64,000 nt of DNA. Source: Paenibacillus allorhizosphaerae (GTDB lineage Bacteria > Bacillota > Bacilli > Paenibacillales > NBRC-103111). This document shows, one piece after another, positions 16,174 to 25,311 of the stretch. How positions within the stretch are numbered: position 1 is the stretch's first letter; the number at the start of each line of letters is the position of its first letter. The notes under the pieces are model-generated. The model was given only the letters and a program-made list of their open reading frames with translations, was not told the origin of the DNA and searched no databases. The stretch spans positions 382,606-446,605 of the forward strand of contig NZ_CAJVCE010000004.1 in assembly GCF_910594985.1 (NCBI RefSeq), in the 5' to 3' direction. The position numbers were made by a program, and so were the translations under genes.

Positions 16174-16276
16174 GACATCTTGCGTGTCATCAATCATTGG
16201 ACCCCATTTCATTTATTTTCAAACCTGCTCCCGAACCATTGCGATCATCACTTCTGCGCACGCGCGCTTAGAAGCA

Positions 16277-16300
16277 GAGGGCTACCGCCTGGTAGCCCTC
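16277..16300 (-). terminator. Terminator hairpin after the GyrI-like gene
   Basis: A perfect 10-bp stem, GAGGGCTACC / GGTAGCCCTC, with a 4-base loop, 87 bp past the stop at 16387. On the minus strand the following bases are only moderately T-rich. Confidence 0.65.
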
Positions 16301-16386
16301 GTCATTTTGAAACAACTGCGTATCCCTAATACAGGTTTCTTTCGTTTTCCCTGAATGTTTAATGTGCCAACGCTGTCGCTTTTTTT

Positions 16387-17019
16387 TCAAATGGCTTGCT
16401 CAATCTCGACTCTCACAATCGTCTTCCACGTATCCGGCGGATGACAATCCATGGCAGGCGTGAGATAAATTTCTCTTCGATCCCCTTTTACCACATACCC
16501 GTTCTCATGAACGTATGTACATATTTCTTGCATCGTTTGCTGCGTATGACGGTAATGCCCGACATGCAGTTTATGCGCAAACGGCCCCGATGGCGCTCGA
16601 ACCAGTTTCGTCGATGGGATGTGCTGTCCGGGCAAGTTCTTTTCCACGTGAGCCCTCGCTTGCTCGAACATTTCGAATGTAATAAAATCCGGCACTTGCA
16701 TCATTTTGGTAACGGACCACTTGCCAGCTTCCAGTTCTTCATGCCATACGACTTCATGCGGCATTAGCTTAAACTTGTATCCCAAAGATTTCTTTGTTAT
16801 TCGCTTCAACTGGTTCACAACTTTCCACGCAATCCATTGTTCATCCAATGGCTGCGGATGTCCGGCCCAATTCATACGAAACGATGTATTCATTTGTTGC
16901 GAAACGTATACTAGCGGAGGCATTTGTTCGATCGTTACTGGCCCTTGCTTTGCTCCATACACTTGAGGATATAATTTACGGTGATCGTGGGTTACCTCTT
17001 TGGTTCGGGGAAGATTCAA
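16387..17019 (-). CDS. GyrI-like (effector-binding fold) protein
   Basis: 210 residues, start TTG with GGAGGAGAAAGGC upstream. The sequence resembles GyrI/AraC-effector-binding-type domains found as stand-alone proteins in Paenibacillus and Bacillus: TIEQMPPLVYVSQQMNTSF, EELEAGKWSVTKMMQVPDF, GPFAHKLHVGHYRHTQQTMQ and a closing REIYLTPAMDCHPPDTWKTI with a Trp and acidic residues at the binding site. Members bind or hydrolyse small drug-like molecules. No DNA-binding domain is present. A well-formed promoter lies at 17062-17091 and contains a sequence shared with the operator of the neighbouring WYL regulator gene, so the regulator probably controls it. Confidence 0.75.
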   Translation of the reverse strand: MNLPRTKEVTHDHRKLYPQVYGAKQGPVTIEQMPPLVYVSQQMNTSFRMNWAGHPQPLDEQWIAWKVVNQLKRITKKSLGYKFKLMPHEVVWHEELEAGKWSVTKMMQVPDFITFEMFEQARAHVEKNLPGQHIPSTKLVRAPSGPFAHKLHVGHYRHTQQTMQEICTYVHENGYVVKGDRREIYLTPAMDCHPPDTWKTIVRVEIEQAI

Positions 17020-17061
17020 GCCTTTCTCCTCCTGCCTTTATTGTTCTTTTATCCAAAAACA

Positions 17062-17091
17062 ATTATATAACCCATTGGTATATATTGTAAA
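17062..17091 (-). promoter_or_regulatory. Sigma-A-type promoter of the GyrI-like gene with embedded operator-like core
   Basis: On the minus strand TTTACA (17086-17091) and TATAAT (17062-17067) are separated by 18 bp, about 45 bp before the start codon. The spacer contains ACCAATGGGTT, close to the palindrome at 16160-16173. In the rest of the 380-bp gap to the plus-strand gene at 17400 I see only an isolated TATAAT at 17345-17350, a possible -10 for that gene. Confidence 0.65.
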
Positions 17092-17399
17092 CGCGCTTAA
17101 CATCGGCATTCTTCAAGTACCGGATCGAATCGATAACCATTTGCAGGTATGACATGGGCCTCAGCGTAATCGTTCATTTTTCCACCCAAATCGCCTTACA
17201 TAATCTTTAGTCCGGAGGGACCTTGCATTCACGATACTTCAACTCCGAGGCTTGCAAAATTTTAACGAATTTTGCGTCCATTGGAAATTTACTGCGTCAA
17301 CACTGATGTAACCGAAGCGATAGGAGAATGCAAATAAAAAGAAGTATAATTTACTTAGCAATGAAAACGGACAAGGACGGAAAAGGAGCGAAACGGAAT

Positions 17400-18041
17400 A
17401 TGGGCGATAAAACGAACGTACTGCTGATTGGCGAAAACGAGGGCGCTCCATGGCATCCGCTGGAACCTGCAAGGCAACAACTGGAGGAAATTTTATCAAG
17501 CGGGTTTCAAATAACAGTCACAGAACAATACGATGATTTATCGAAGCTTGACGTAAAAAAGTTCGCTGCACTTATCTCATATACGGATTGCTGGAAACGC
17601 GACCTGGCACCGGCACAAATCGCGGGACTGCTGCGATTCGTAGCGGAAGGGGGCGGACTGCTCGCCATCCATAACGGCATTTCGCTTCAACGCGGCAATG
17701 AACTGGCGCAACTGATCGGCGCCAAATTTACCGGGCATCCGCCGTATCAACCGCTGAGCTATTTCGGAGCGGCGGGTGGACATCCGCTGCTGACCGGCGT
17801 TGCCGATTTTACCGTTAACGAGGAGCCGTATATGTTCGAATTCGATCCTTTCACACCCAGAAACGTGTTCCTCGAATTCGAATATCAAGGAACGCGTTAC
17901 CCCGCGGCATGGGAACATGCTTACGGCCTTGGGCGAGTCGTCTATTTGCAGCCGGGGCATCGGGACGACTCATTCAAACCGGAAGCGTACAGGCAATTGA
18001 TACGCAATAGTGCGCGTTGGACAGCCGGACTAGAGGTGTAA
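17400..18041 (+). CDS. ThuA-like (glutamine-amidotransferase-fold) domain protein
   Basis: 213 residues from ATG 17400; a longer frame to 17328 is rejected because a TATAAT box lies at 17345-17350, which would place the transcript start inside it. The sequence follows the ThuA pattern: VLLIGENEGAPWHP at the start, LISYTDCWKR, a central GLLRFVAEGGGLLAIHNGI, FTGHPPYQPLSYF, and FEYQGTRYPAAWEHAYGLGR then VVYLQPGHRDDSF. ThuA domains adopt a class I amidotransferase-like fold and are linked to sugar (trehalose) utilisation, usually without the catalytic Cys triad. No sugar genes are adjacent. Monocistronic, with a strong bidirectional terminator downstream. Confidence 0.82.
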   Translation: MGDKTNVLLIGENEGAPWHPLEPARQQLEEILSSGFQITVTEQYDDLSKLDVKKFAALISYTDCWKRDLAPAQIAGLLRFVAEGGGLLAIHNGISLQRGNELAQLIGAKFTGHPPYQPLSYFGAAGGHPLLTGVADFTVNEEPYMFEFDPFTPRNVFLEFEYQGTRYPAAWEHAYGLGRVVYLQPGHRDDSFKPEAYRQLIRNSARWTAGLEV

Positions 18042-18070
18042 AAACAGCCGGGTCACGTCTTAAGCATAAA

Positions 18071-18101
18071 GAAAGTCCGGCACGCGAGTTGCCGGACTTT
18101 C
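18071..18101. terminator. Bidirectional terminator between ThuA-like and RCC1/SLH genes
   Basis: A perfect 12-bp stem, GAAAGTCCGGCA / TGCCGGACTTTC, with a 7-base loop lies between converging stops at 18041 and 18106. A-rich and T-containing flanks suit both directions. Confidence 0.85.
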
Positions 18102-18105
18102 GCAA

Positions 18106-21100
18106 TTATGATTTCATCTGTAATTCAAGCAGGCGAAGCAACACCGTTACCGCTTCGGCGCGTGTCGTCGAATTGAGCGGATGCAGACTGGCCGTATCAT
18201 CGCCCACAAGTACAGCCGCGTTCAAGGCGGCGCTAAACGCATCGCGCGCCCATTCCGGTACGGACGTTCCGTCGGAAAATGCGCCGATCGGGTTACCTCC
18301 GGACGACGGAACGGTCCACCCGGCATAAGCGGCCGCCCGCATTAACATAACCGCCATTTCCGAGCGGGTAATCATACTGTCCGGTCGGAACGTACCGTCC
18401 TCGTAACCGGACACAATGCCGGCGGCCATCGCCTGATCGATCGCCCCGTTCGCCCATTCGGGCCATGTTTCACCCGACACAGGCTGTCGATTGGCCTGAC
18501 TTTCGGGCAATCCGAGCAAGCGGCTCAGCATCACGACGAACTCTGCTCGCGTGACGTGCTCCTCCGGCCGGAACGTTCCGTCCGGATAACCCGAGATCAT
18601 TCCCGCCTGTGCCGCCCGGCGAATATCGAAGTACGCCCAATGCCCTGCCACATCGGAAAAAGAAATCGTTTCGGACGGCGCAGGCGTTCCGGATTCGCCT
18701 CCACCCGGAAGATTCGTTCCCGGATTCGTCGTTCCGGGGTCTGGATTTGATCCGGAATCCGGGTTTGTTCCGGAGCCCGAGTCTGTTCCAGTGGCCGGCG
18801 GTGCGCCGGAATCCGTTCCTGAGCCCGGGTCTGTTTCTGGGTCGGGATCCGTTCCAGGATCGGTTCCTCCGCCGTTGCCTGCTAACTTCACCTTCACAGC
18901 CACGTTCGCCTGGAACCCGCCGTAGGTGGCCGTTAGCACCGTCTCGCCCGCTGCGCGGCCCGTTACCGTTCCGTTTCCTGCCACTTGCGCCACGCCGCTG
19001 TCTCGCACCGTGAACTGACTGAATGCGGTAACGTCCCTCTCGCTCCCGTTCGTATAATGCGCTTTAACCGTTGGGCTTACGGTTTCCCCAACCTCCAACT
19101 CATAGCTGTTCGCAACAAACTCAATGCCGTCCACTACCGGCTCCGGATCAGGCTTCGCTTTTACCTTCACCGCCGCATTTGCGTGGAATCCGCCATACGT
19201 GGCCGTCAACACCGTGGAGCCCGCTGCGACGCCCGTTACCATTCCGTCACCGCCCACTTGCGCCACGCCGCTGTCTCGCACCGTGAACTGGCTGAATGCG
19301 GTGACGTCCCTCTCGCTTCCATTCGCGTAATGCGCCGTGACAGTAGGGTTCACCGTTTCCCCGACTTCCAGCTCATAGCTGCCCGCTGCAAACCCAATGC
19401 CATCCACTATCGGCTCCGGATCAGGTTTCGCTTTAACCTTCACCGCGACATTCGCCTGGAACCCGCCATACGTGGCTGTTAGCACGGTAGAGCCTGCCGC
19501 AACCGCCGTTAACGAACCATTCGCACTAACGTTAGCTATGCCGTTATCCTGTATAACAAACCTGCTCATCGCCGTTATATCGGTTTGACTGCCGTCGTTA
19601 TACAACGCATGAACCTTCGTTTGCGATGTTTCTCCGACTTCGAGCTCGTAGTCGCTCGTATCGAAAGCGACGCTGGTGATCGTTTTAGTGAAATGAACGG
19701 TAACCGGCGCGGATACTGTGACTCCGTTTCGCTTCGCGGTTACGGTGGCTGCGCCCGGGGCATCGGATACTAGGTTACTTCGATAGACCCCGTAAGTCGT
19801 CTCCGTCACTGAATTCGTGAAGCGCCCCAAATCGGTCTCAAACGTAACAGCCCCGCCGCTTTGCGTAAGCGCATTTCCGTTAGCGTCCTTCAATAACAAA
19901 ACAATTTCCGTCGAGCTTGCGCCGTCAGCAGGAAGCCGATCCGGATTCGCCGTCAGGGCCGAGTGTGCGCTGCTGGGATCGCCGGCCGCAAAACGAACGG
20001 TCGTTATTAAGAACGGTTGGCCGTCGATCGAGAACGTCACAGTCGATGTACCCGTAACGGTCGAAGAAAGGCTGGCTTGGTAGTAAGCGGCACCGGTAAC
20101 CGTTCGCGCCTGAATATTTCCCAGAGTCGTCGAGAAGCCGATTCTGCCGGCGGGCATCGTCAATAAATGATTCATTTGATCGCGAACGTATACCGTCAAC
20201 GTCACGCTACCCATCCCGGCTGTCGCTATACTTGCGCTCGAATGAATCGAAGACTGATTCATGTCGGGAACGCCGTATGTCTGGAGTTTCAGCTTGGCAG
20301 GTACGTCAAGCCCGTTCACTTTCGCTTTCACTTCTGTTTCACCAAGCTGGTTCGGCGTAAACGAGGCGGTGAACTGTCCGTCTCCGGCGTAGTTGACCGG
20401 ACCGAGCGTCCCGCTGCTTGCCTCCATCGTGACTCTATCGGTGCCGAATTTCACCGCCCCTCCCCAGTAATCGGCCAATTGCAGCATAACATTCGCCGAT
20501 TCGCCTAGCGTGACCGGAACCGACGGATTGTTCGTCCAGTACGTTTTGGAAAGTACTGCCAGTGTCGTTTGGAACAGCCTGGACAGCGCCCCCTCCGTTC
20601 GGTTTCCGCCTAGCTGTTGTCTGTCGTTTCTGCCGACGCCCCAGACCGTCCCATCTTCTTTCATTATGGTCGTGTGCTCATTGCCGCCGCCGGCGCTCCG
20701 CACCCCCATTACCTGTGAGCCATCCTCCGTCTCCGTCATCTTTAGCGGATAAACGGAGTAAGCTAATGCGGGGTCTTTACCCAACTGACCATTGCTATTA
20801 CTTCCCCAGGCCCATAAAGTTTTGTCCTGACGGATGGCTAGCGAGTGCATTCTCCCAGCCCCGACCGATCTCACCCCGTTCAATGGAACGTTCGGGGCGA
20901 GCATGACCTGACGCGCGCTTACGCCAAGACTTTGGTCACCGCTCCCCAGCTGCCCAAAACTGTTGGAGCCCCAGCTCCAGACAGTATCATCGTTCAAAAT
21001 CGCCAAACCATGAAAACTTCCGGCAGCGATTTGCGTGACGCCAGACAGCGGCTGGCCATCGCTTTTCTTCACATTCACGGGCGTTAATCTGGGCTGATTC

Positions 21101-21816
21101 GTATTTACGCCGTCACCCGTCTGCCGATTGCCGTTATAACCCCATGCATACACTTTCCCATCCGCTGTCAAGGCCAAGGAATACAGCGTGCCTGCCGATA
21201 CTTGAACGACATCCGTCAATGACATGACCCGGACCGGAACGGACTGCGGTGCACCCATCGATCCCGTACCCAGCCCGCCCGTCAAATTGTCCCCCCAAGC
21301 CCAGACGTTGCCGTCCTTGTCCAACGCAAGCGAATGCGTATCTCCTGCCGATATTTGAACGATATCCCTCAAGCCTTGAACTTGCCCGGCCACTGCGCTG
21401 ACATATCCGTCGGTCGGCCTTCCCAATTCGCTGCTGGCGTCCATCCCCCACGACCAGACCGTCCCGTCTTTTTTTAGCGCCAGTGAGAATTGCGCGCCGG
21501 CGACTACCTCAGCGACATTAGATAATCTTTTCAAGCCGCCGTTTTGTTCGTAAACGGGCATCGCTACCGAATATGTATTTCCGGCCGTGGAATTGCCGAT
21601 TTGCCCCGTCCTGTTTTCTCCCCACGCAAGCACGGAACCGTCCTCCAAAACGACAAGAACATGGTCTCCTCCCGTAGCCGCAACGACCGAAACGGCTTTC
21701 AGTGAGTACGGTCCAGCCGCGTCGGTATTCGCATAAGGCGCCGTAAGGCCAAGCTGACTCACAACCATAACGATGGCCAGCAGCCATCCGATTTTCCGAA
21801 ATGATTTTGACAACAC
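18106..21816 (-). CDS. S-layer-anchored RCC1-repeat / bacterial Ig surface protein
   Basis: 1236 residues from GTG 21816 (GAAGGGGAGGG upstream). A signal peptide occupies residues 1-33. Residues about 40-440 hold RCC1-type propeller repeats (for example GTVWSWGMDASSELG, GNVWAWGDNLTGGLG, KTLWAWGSNSNGQLG), enough for a seven-bladed propeller. Residues about 440-720 are Ig-like invasin/BIG-1 type segments. Residues about 720-990 are three BIG-2 domains, each with YELEVGET and AAG(S/E)TVLTATYGGF. A Gly/Thr/Asp/Pro linker (about 990-1065) leads to three SLH domains (FSDVAGHWAYFDIRRAAQAG, YPDGTFRPEEHVTRAEFVVM and two further copies), which bind pyruvylated secondary cell-wall polymer. The propeller would therefore be displayed on the cell surface. 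Ligand is unknown. Confidence 0.9.
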   Translation of the reverse strand: MLSKSFRKIGWLLAIVMVVSQLGLTAPYANTDAAGPYSLKAVSVVAATGGDHVLVVLEDGSVLAWGENRTGQIGNSTAGNTYSVAMPVYEQNGGLKRLSNVAEVVAGAQFSLALKKDGTVWSWGMDASSELGRPTDGYVSAVAGQVQGLRDIVQISAGDTHSLALDKDGNVWAWGDNLTGGLGTGSMGAPQSVPVRVMSLTDVVQVSAGTLYSLALTADGKVYAWGYNGNRQTGDGVNTNQPRLTPVNVKKSDGQPLSGVTQIAAGSFHGLAILNDDTVWSWGSNSFGQLGSGDQSLGVSARQVMLAPNVPLNGVRSVGAGRMHSLAIRQDKTLWAWGSNSNGQLGKDPALAYSVYPLKMTETEDGSQVMGVRSAGGGNEHTTIMKEDGTVWGVGRNDRQQLGGNRTEGALSRLFQTTLAVLSKTYWTNNPSVPVTLGESANVMLQLADYWGGAVKFGTDRVTMEASSGTLGPVNYAGDGQFTASFTPNQLGETEVKAKVNGLDVPAKLKLQTYGVPDMNQSSIHSSASIATAGMGSVTLTVYVRDQMNHLLTMPAGRIGFSTTLGNIQARTVTGAAYYQASLSSTVTGTSTVTFSIDGQPFLITTVRFAAGDPSSAHSALTANPDRLPADGASSTEIVLLLKDANGNALTQSGGAVTFETDLGRFTNSVTETTYGVYRSNLVSDAPGAATVTAKRNGVTVSAPVTVHFTKTITSVAFDTSDYELEVGETSQTKVHALYNDGSQTDITAMSRFVIQDNGIANVSANGSLTAVAAGSTVLTATYGGFQANVAVKVKAKPDPEPIVDGIGFAAGSYELEVGETVNPTVTAHYANGSERDVTAFSQFTVRDSGVAQVGGDGMVTGVAAGSTVLTATYGGFHANAAVKVKAKPDPEPVVDGIEFVANSYELEVGETVSPTVKAHYTNGSERDVTAFSQFTVRDSGVAQVAGNGTVTGRAAGETVLTATYGGFQANVAVKVKLAGNGGGTDPGTDPDPETDPGSGTDSGAPPATGTDSGSGTNPDSGSNPDPGTTNPGTNLPGGGESGTPAPSETISFSDVAGHWAYFDIRRAAQAGMISGYPDGTFRPEEHVTRAEFVVMLSRLLGLPESQANRQPVSGETWPEWANGAIDQAMAAGIVSGYEDGTFRPDSMITRSEMAVMLMRAAAYAGWTVPSSGGNPIGAFSDGTSVPEWARDAFSAALNAAVLVGDDTASLHPLNSTTRAEAVTVLLRLLELQMKS
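18893..19711 (-). repeat. Three tandem 273-bp repeats encoding BIG-2 domains
   Basis: The same register recurs at 18893, 19166 and 19439, an exact 273-bp (91-codon) period. The two copies nearest the SLH end are the most alike at DNA level, including long identical runs around the GETV and GSERDVTAFSQFTVRDSGVA coding parts, which points to recent duplication or gene conversion. Confidence 0.85.
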
Positions 21817-21937
21817 AACAGCCCTCCCCTTCAGCAGTTCATATTTTTTTTATTATAAGTTGGGACGTTTTTTCCGTAACCTAACGAAAGTTAACAGCAG
21901 GTAATGTTAACTCCATGAAAAGTTATCAAGGTGTAAT

Positions 21938-21978
21938 AAAAAACCAGCCGTTCCACGTAAAAAGTGGTAGACTGGTTT
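21938..21978 (-). terminator. Terminator after the TIGR02569-like kinase gene
   Basis: On the minus strand AAACCAG.CTACCAC and GTGG.ACGGCTGGTTT pair around a TTTTTAC loop and are followed by TTTTTATT, about 34 bp past the stop at 22012. Confidence 0.8.
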
Positions 21979-22011
21979 GTTCTTGAAACTGCGGGGTTTT
22001 GCCAGATCACA

Positions 22012-22809
22012 TCAAATATAGTCATCGATAATCGGCTTGAAGGCGTTGTAGTCTTGAAAAAATGGCGTAATATTGCCTTTCGATAATATAGCGGAAACCG
22101 ATAATCGAAAGATAATGGCTCTTATGATCATTTCTTTGTAAAATTCGTCACCGGGAAGCAAACGGAGCTCAGAAAGGGTGCTGCCCTGCCATGCGATACA
22201 GTCACACACCAAGATAGCCTCGGCATATTCCACAGGGGCGATCGTCGGTGAAAAATCGATGATCAAGGGCGGCAGCGTTTCATCAAAAAGAATATTTCCT
22301 GCCAAATCGCCATGGATCAGCTGCATCTTATAATGTCCGTCGCGGTTTACCTTGCGAAGCAAACCGGTTAATACGTCATGCGCCTCTTTAGGCATATCAT
22401 GCGGCAATCCGTCTTCTTGCCATGCGATCCGATGAGACTTGGACCAGGGGTGATCGGCTAGAGGGAAGTCCTTAGCGGATATGTGAGAAAGGTCGCGGTG
22501 AAACGATCGTGAAACCCGAAGCTTCTCTTCTACGCGTCCTTTTGCTTCATGCCCTTGTTCAAACCGGGTGCAAATCCATCCTTCGCTTACAAAAGTCCCG
22601 TTCACGCTTCTTATAGGCTTGGACAATCTGTATTCTCGAGGAGACAGTTTCTCTATAATTCGAAGCATCCATTCGTAATGCCGCTCGTCCTCTACAGGCT
22701 TTAATACAGCATGTTGAACGCGGATCGATGTATTTTGTCCGCCGCTCAATCGGGTGATAGCGTCACCGCTAAGATGAAATGAGTGTAATACCTTAGCGAA
22801 TTGATCCAT
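22012..22809 (-). CDS. APH-fold phosphotransferase of unknown substrate (TIGR02569-like)
   Basis: 265 residues with a diverged kinase fold. The catalytic loop reads LIHGDLAGNILFDE (HGDxxxN) and the metal site IIDFSPTIAPVEYAEAILVC (DF instead of DxG). The front half (LSGGQNTSIRVQHAVLKPVE then HYEWMLRIIEKL) resembles TIGR02569, a family annotated mainly in actinobacteria and some Bacillales. It differs clearly from the APH(3')-like enzyme at 12003. Whether it phosphorylates an antibiotic, a metabolite or a lipid precursor cannot be told. It is monocistronic with its own terminator. Confidence 0.75.
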   Translation of the reverse strand: MDQFAKVLHSFHLSGDAITRLSGGQNTSIRVQHAVLKPVEDERHYEWMLRIIEKLSPREYRLSKPIRSVNGTFVSEGWICTRFEQGHEAKGRVEEKLRVSRSFHRDLSHISAKDFPLADHPWSKSHRIAWQEDGLPHDMPKEAHDVLTGLLRKVNRDGHYKMQLIHGDLAGNILFDETLPPLIIDFSPTIAPVEYAEAILVCDCIAWQGSTLSELRLLPGDEFYKEMIIRAIIFRLSVSAILSKGNITPFFQDYNAFKPIIDDYI

Positions 22810-22911
22810 TTGTTCACCTACATTTCTTGGATCAACAATTTACGATGCCGGCTCTGGGGCCTCCCCCTCCGCACCGAGCAGTCAATGTACGGCTGCATCA
22901 ATTATAGTAAG

Positions 22912-24207
22912 CTATCGTTGAACTTGCAACTTCTTAATGCTTACCAATTGTATGCATAAGCACAAAATATCGATGGCCGCCTCCAGTTCTTCGAGCGACG
23001 GGAACGTCGGAGCGATTCGAATATTGCGATTTCTCGGGTCTTTCCCGTAAGGAAAAGTTGCCCCGGCCTTGGTCAAGGTGACCCCCGCTTCCGCCGCCAT
23101 CTGAACGACTTCCGCCGCGCAATCGTCCAGCGTATTCAAGCTGATGAAATAACCCCCGTTCGGTTTATTCCACCATGCGATATTTTTCCCACCCAGTGCC
23201 GTTTCTAGCTTATGCAGCACCATATCGAATTTGGGTTTAATGATGTCCGCATGCTTTTTCATATGAGCATGGATATGATCGATATTTTGCAGAAAACGAA
23301 CATGCCGCAGCTGGTTTATTTTATCGGGGCCGATCGTCTGTGCGGAGATTTGCTTTCGGATATGGCTCACATTAGCCTCGCTCGACGCTAGCGCAGCAAC
23401 GCCGGAACCGGGAAACGTTATTTTGGAGGTGGAGCAGAACATATAAACGCGGTTCGGATGCCCCGCCGTTTTGCATGCGGCCAATATATTTTTGAGCGGG
23501 TCAGGCTCGTTCGTCAAATGATGGACAGTGTAGGCGTCATCCCAAAATATCGTAAAATCGGATGCTTCCGTATGCATGCGCGCAAGTCTGTCGACCGTTT
23601 CATCGGAATACGTGATGCCGTCAGGATTGCTGTATTTGGGCACGCACCAGATACCTTTGATCGAGTCGTCTTCTCTCGCAAGCTTCTCCACCATATCCAT
23701 ATCCGGTCCGTGCTGCAGCATATCTACCGTGATCATTTCGATCTGCAACTGTTCACAAATGGAAAAATGCCTGTCATATCCCGGGCTCGGGCATAAAAAT
23801 TTGACTTTCGGCAGTTTCCCCCAGGGCACCTCGCTGCCGTAAACGCCATGAAGCATCGCTCGGGATAGCGCATCAAACATCATATTGAGGCTGGCATTGC
23901 CGCCGATCATAACCTCATTCTCGCTCACGTTCATCATTTGAGAGAACAGCCGCTTAGCTTCGGGGATTCCGTCGATGCCTCCATAATTCAGGCAATCCGA
24001 GCCGTCCTCGGCCTTTAACAGATCGTTCGAAGACAATATGTCGAGCATTTCTTTGGAAAGTGCGAGCTGTTCGGGACAAGGCTTGCCTCTGGACATATCC
24101 AGTTTCATGTTCCGCCGCTTGTACTCGCCGTATGTTTCCTTCAGCGAAGCGTAAAGACGGTTTAATTCTGTCGCGCCCAGATTCGTGAAACCCGCAGATT
24201 GTTCCAT
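22912..24207 (-). CDS. PLP-dependent aspartate-type aminotransferase (PF12897-like)
   Basis: 431 residues. The sequence fits the distinct aspartate aminotransferase group formerly called MocR-like: MDMSRGKPCPEQL-type N-terminus, LNYGGIDGIPEAKRLF, MIGGNASLNMMFDALSRAML, GIWCVPKYSNPDGITY, the cofactor-binding Asp in IFWDDAYTVHHL, and the Schiff-base lysine in FCSTSKITFPGSGVA. Family members transfer the amino group from aspartate to 2-oxoglutarate. No HTH domain is attached, so it is an enzyme rather than a regulator. It is a lone gene between a kinase gene and a CBO0543 gene, and nothing in the context indicates a special pathway. Confidence 0.85.
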   Translation of the reverse strand: MEQSAGFTNLGATELNRLYASLKETYGEYKRRNMKLDMSRGKPCPEQLALSKEMLDILSSNDLLKAEDGSDCLNYGGIDGIPEAKRLFSQMMNVSENEVMIGGNASLNMMFDALSRAMLHGVYGSEVPWGKLPKVKFLCPSPGYDRHFSICEQLQIEMITVDMLQHGPDMDMVEKLAREDDSIKGIWCVPKYSNPDGITYSDETVDRLARMHTEASDFTIFWDDAYTVHHLTNEPDPLKNILAACKTAGHPNRVYMFCSTSKITFPGSGVAALASSEANVSHIRKQISAQTIGPDKINQLRHVRFLQNIDHIHAHMKKHADIIKPKFDMVLHKLETALGGKNIAWWNKPNGGYFISLNTLDDCAAEVVQMAAEAGVTLTKAGATFPYGKDPRNRNIRIAPTFPSLEELEAAIDILCLCIQLVSIKKLQVQR

Positions 24208-24444
24208 GTTTCCCCAGCCCCCGCAAAAAAAGATTTTCCAAATTATACTACAGTTTTATGCGAAACGCATCCACTAACGATGAAAGGACGCCAAAACGAG
24301 TTTGAATAAACGACTGATTTAGACACACACTACTCGTATCCCAATAAAAGGAGATTCGCTTGAGAAAAATAGTATTGTGTTTGTTCTTGACGCCGCACCA
24401 TCCGCGCTTCCATCGCCTGGAATGAAGGTGCCGCTTTTTCTTGA

Positions 24445-24471
24445 AAAGAGCCTCCGGATTGGAGGCTCTTT
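24445..24471. terminator. Hairpin terminator downstream of the CBO0543 gene
   Basis: A perfect 11-bp stem, AAAGAGCCTCC / GGAGGCTCTTT, with a 5-base loop. It lies 24 bp after the minus-strand stop at 24495 and has T-rich tails on both sides. Confidence 0.85.
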
Positions 24472-24494
24472 CATTATGCTCACAGTTTTCGTTC

Positions 24495-25019
24495 CTAAGC
24501 GGGAACTTTTTTACCGATCTTAATTACGATGAACCGGGCTAGCGAAGAAGCAACATTGTAAAATAGAAAAGAGTAAATCAATTTCCAAGAGTTTAACTCA
24601 TAATATCCGATCCATATAAAGATAGGCTCGGCGATGAAAGCTACTAGAGCCGCTATGATCAGATTGGAAATTACATGGGATTTCCAGTTTGAGGAATACC
24701 GTTGATACACAATCATCAAGACGATCGGCACTAAAATGGAGTCTGCCGTAAGCAGCGGTGGGATGGTAGGAAGCAATTTGATCGGGTATCCCCACCAAGA
24801 GAGGTTCGTACCAAAATCGTCTAAAATGATGGCCATGATGTTAATCATGCAGCCGTAAAAAGCGATTTCATATGCTCTTTTCTTATCCAGCACTTTCCAC
24901 CAAATGATGAGGGGAATCGTTGTTAAACCGGCAAGGAGAAACCATTCCCATGTAAACAAAGAGTCGGCTTTCCATTGCTTGAAATCCAGGTGATGCAATT
25001 GCTCCCTTGCCTTTTGCAC
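24495..25019 (-). CDS. CBO0543-family integral membrane protein
   Basis: 174 residues from GTG 25019. Five hydrophobic segments are visible. The sequence follows the CBO0543 pattern common in Bacilli and Clostridia: WEWFLLAGLTTIPLIIWWK, VLDKKRAYEI, DDFGTNLSWWGYPIKLLPTI and a terminal WIGYYELNSWKLIYSFLFY. The family has no known function, though members are often near sporulation or germination genes in these genomes. Homologous-looking residues extend upstream in frame (KAFEEVQKAREQL), and a good ribosome site (AAGGGGAGAG) lies about 50 bp upstream of the GTG, so the real start could be a rare ATT or further codon there. Confidence 0.75.
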   Translation of the reverse strand: MQKAREQLHHLDFKQWKADSLFTWEWFLLAGLTTIPLIIWWKVLDKKRAYEIAFYGCMINIMAIILDDFGTNLSWWGYPIKLLPTIPPLLTADSILVPIVLMIVYQRYSSNWKSHVISNLIIAALVAFIAEPIFIWIGYYELNSWKLIYSFLFYNVASSLARFIVIKIGKKVPA

Positions 25020-25311
25020 TTCTTCAAAGGCTTTCGTAATATGACTTCTAATAAACGCTCTCCCCTTTTAAACCGATCTTGTGCCCTACCATCGCTTCGC
25101 TTAGCGCTACCGTTAAGCAGGTATCCTTAACAATATTGTTTACTCGTTTACAACGGATTAATCATATTTTGGAAAATGTGATGATTTAAATAAAATTACT
25201 TTTAGCATGGTTTATGGAGAACAACGAGAAAAAGAAACAGGCTGCCGTGCAGTACTCTGCCGGCAACCTGCCTATGAGGTAATTGAATGATCTAGGTTCA
25301 AAAGCGGAAAA

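Noticed and set aside
25239..25272. Imperfect hairpin after nadE
   Set aside because: CAGG..GCCG / CGGC..CCTG has central mismatches and no T-tract on the minus strand; too weak to call.
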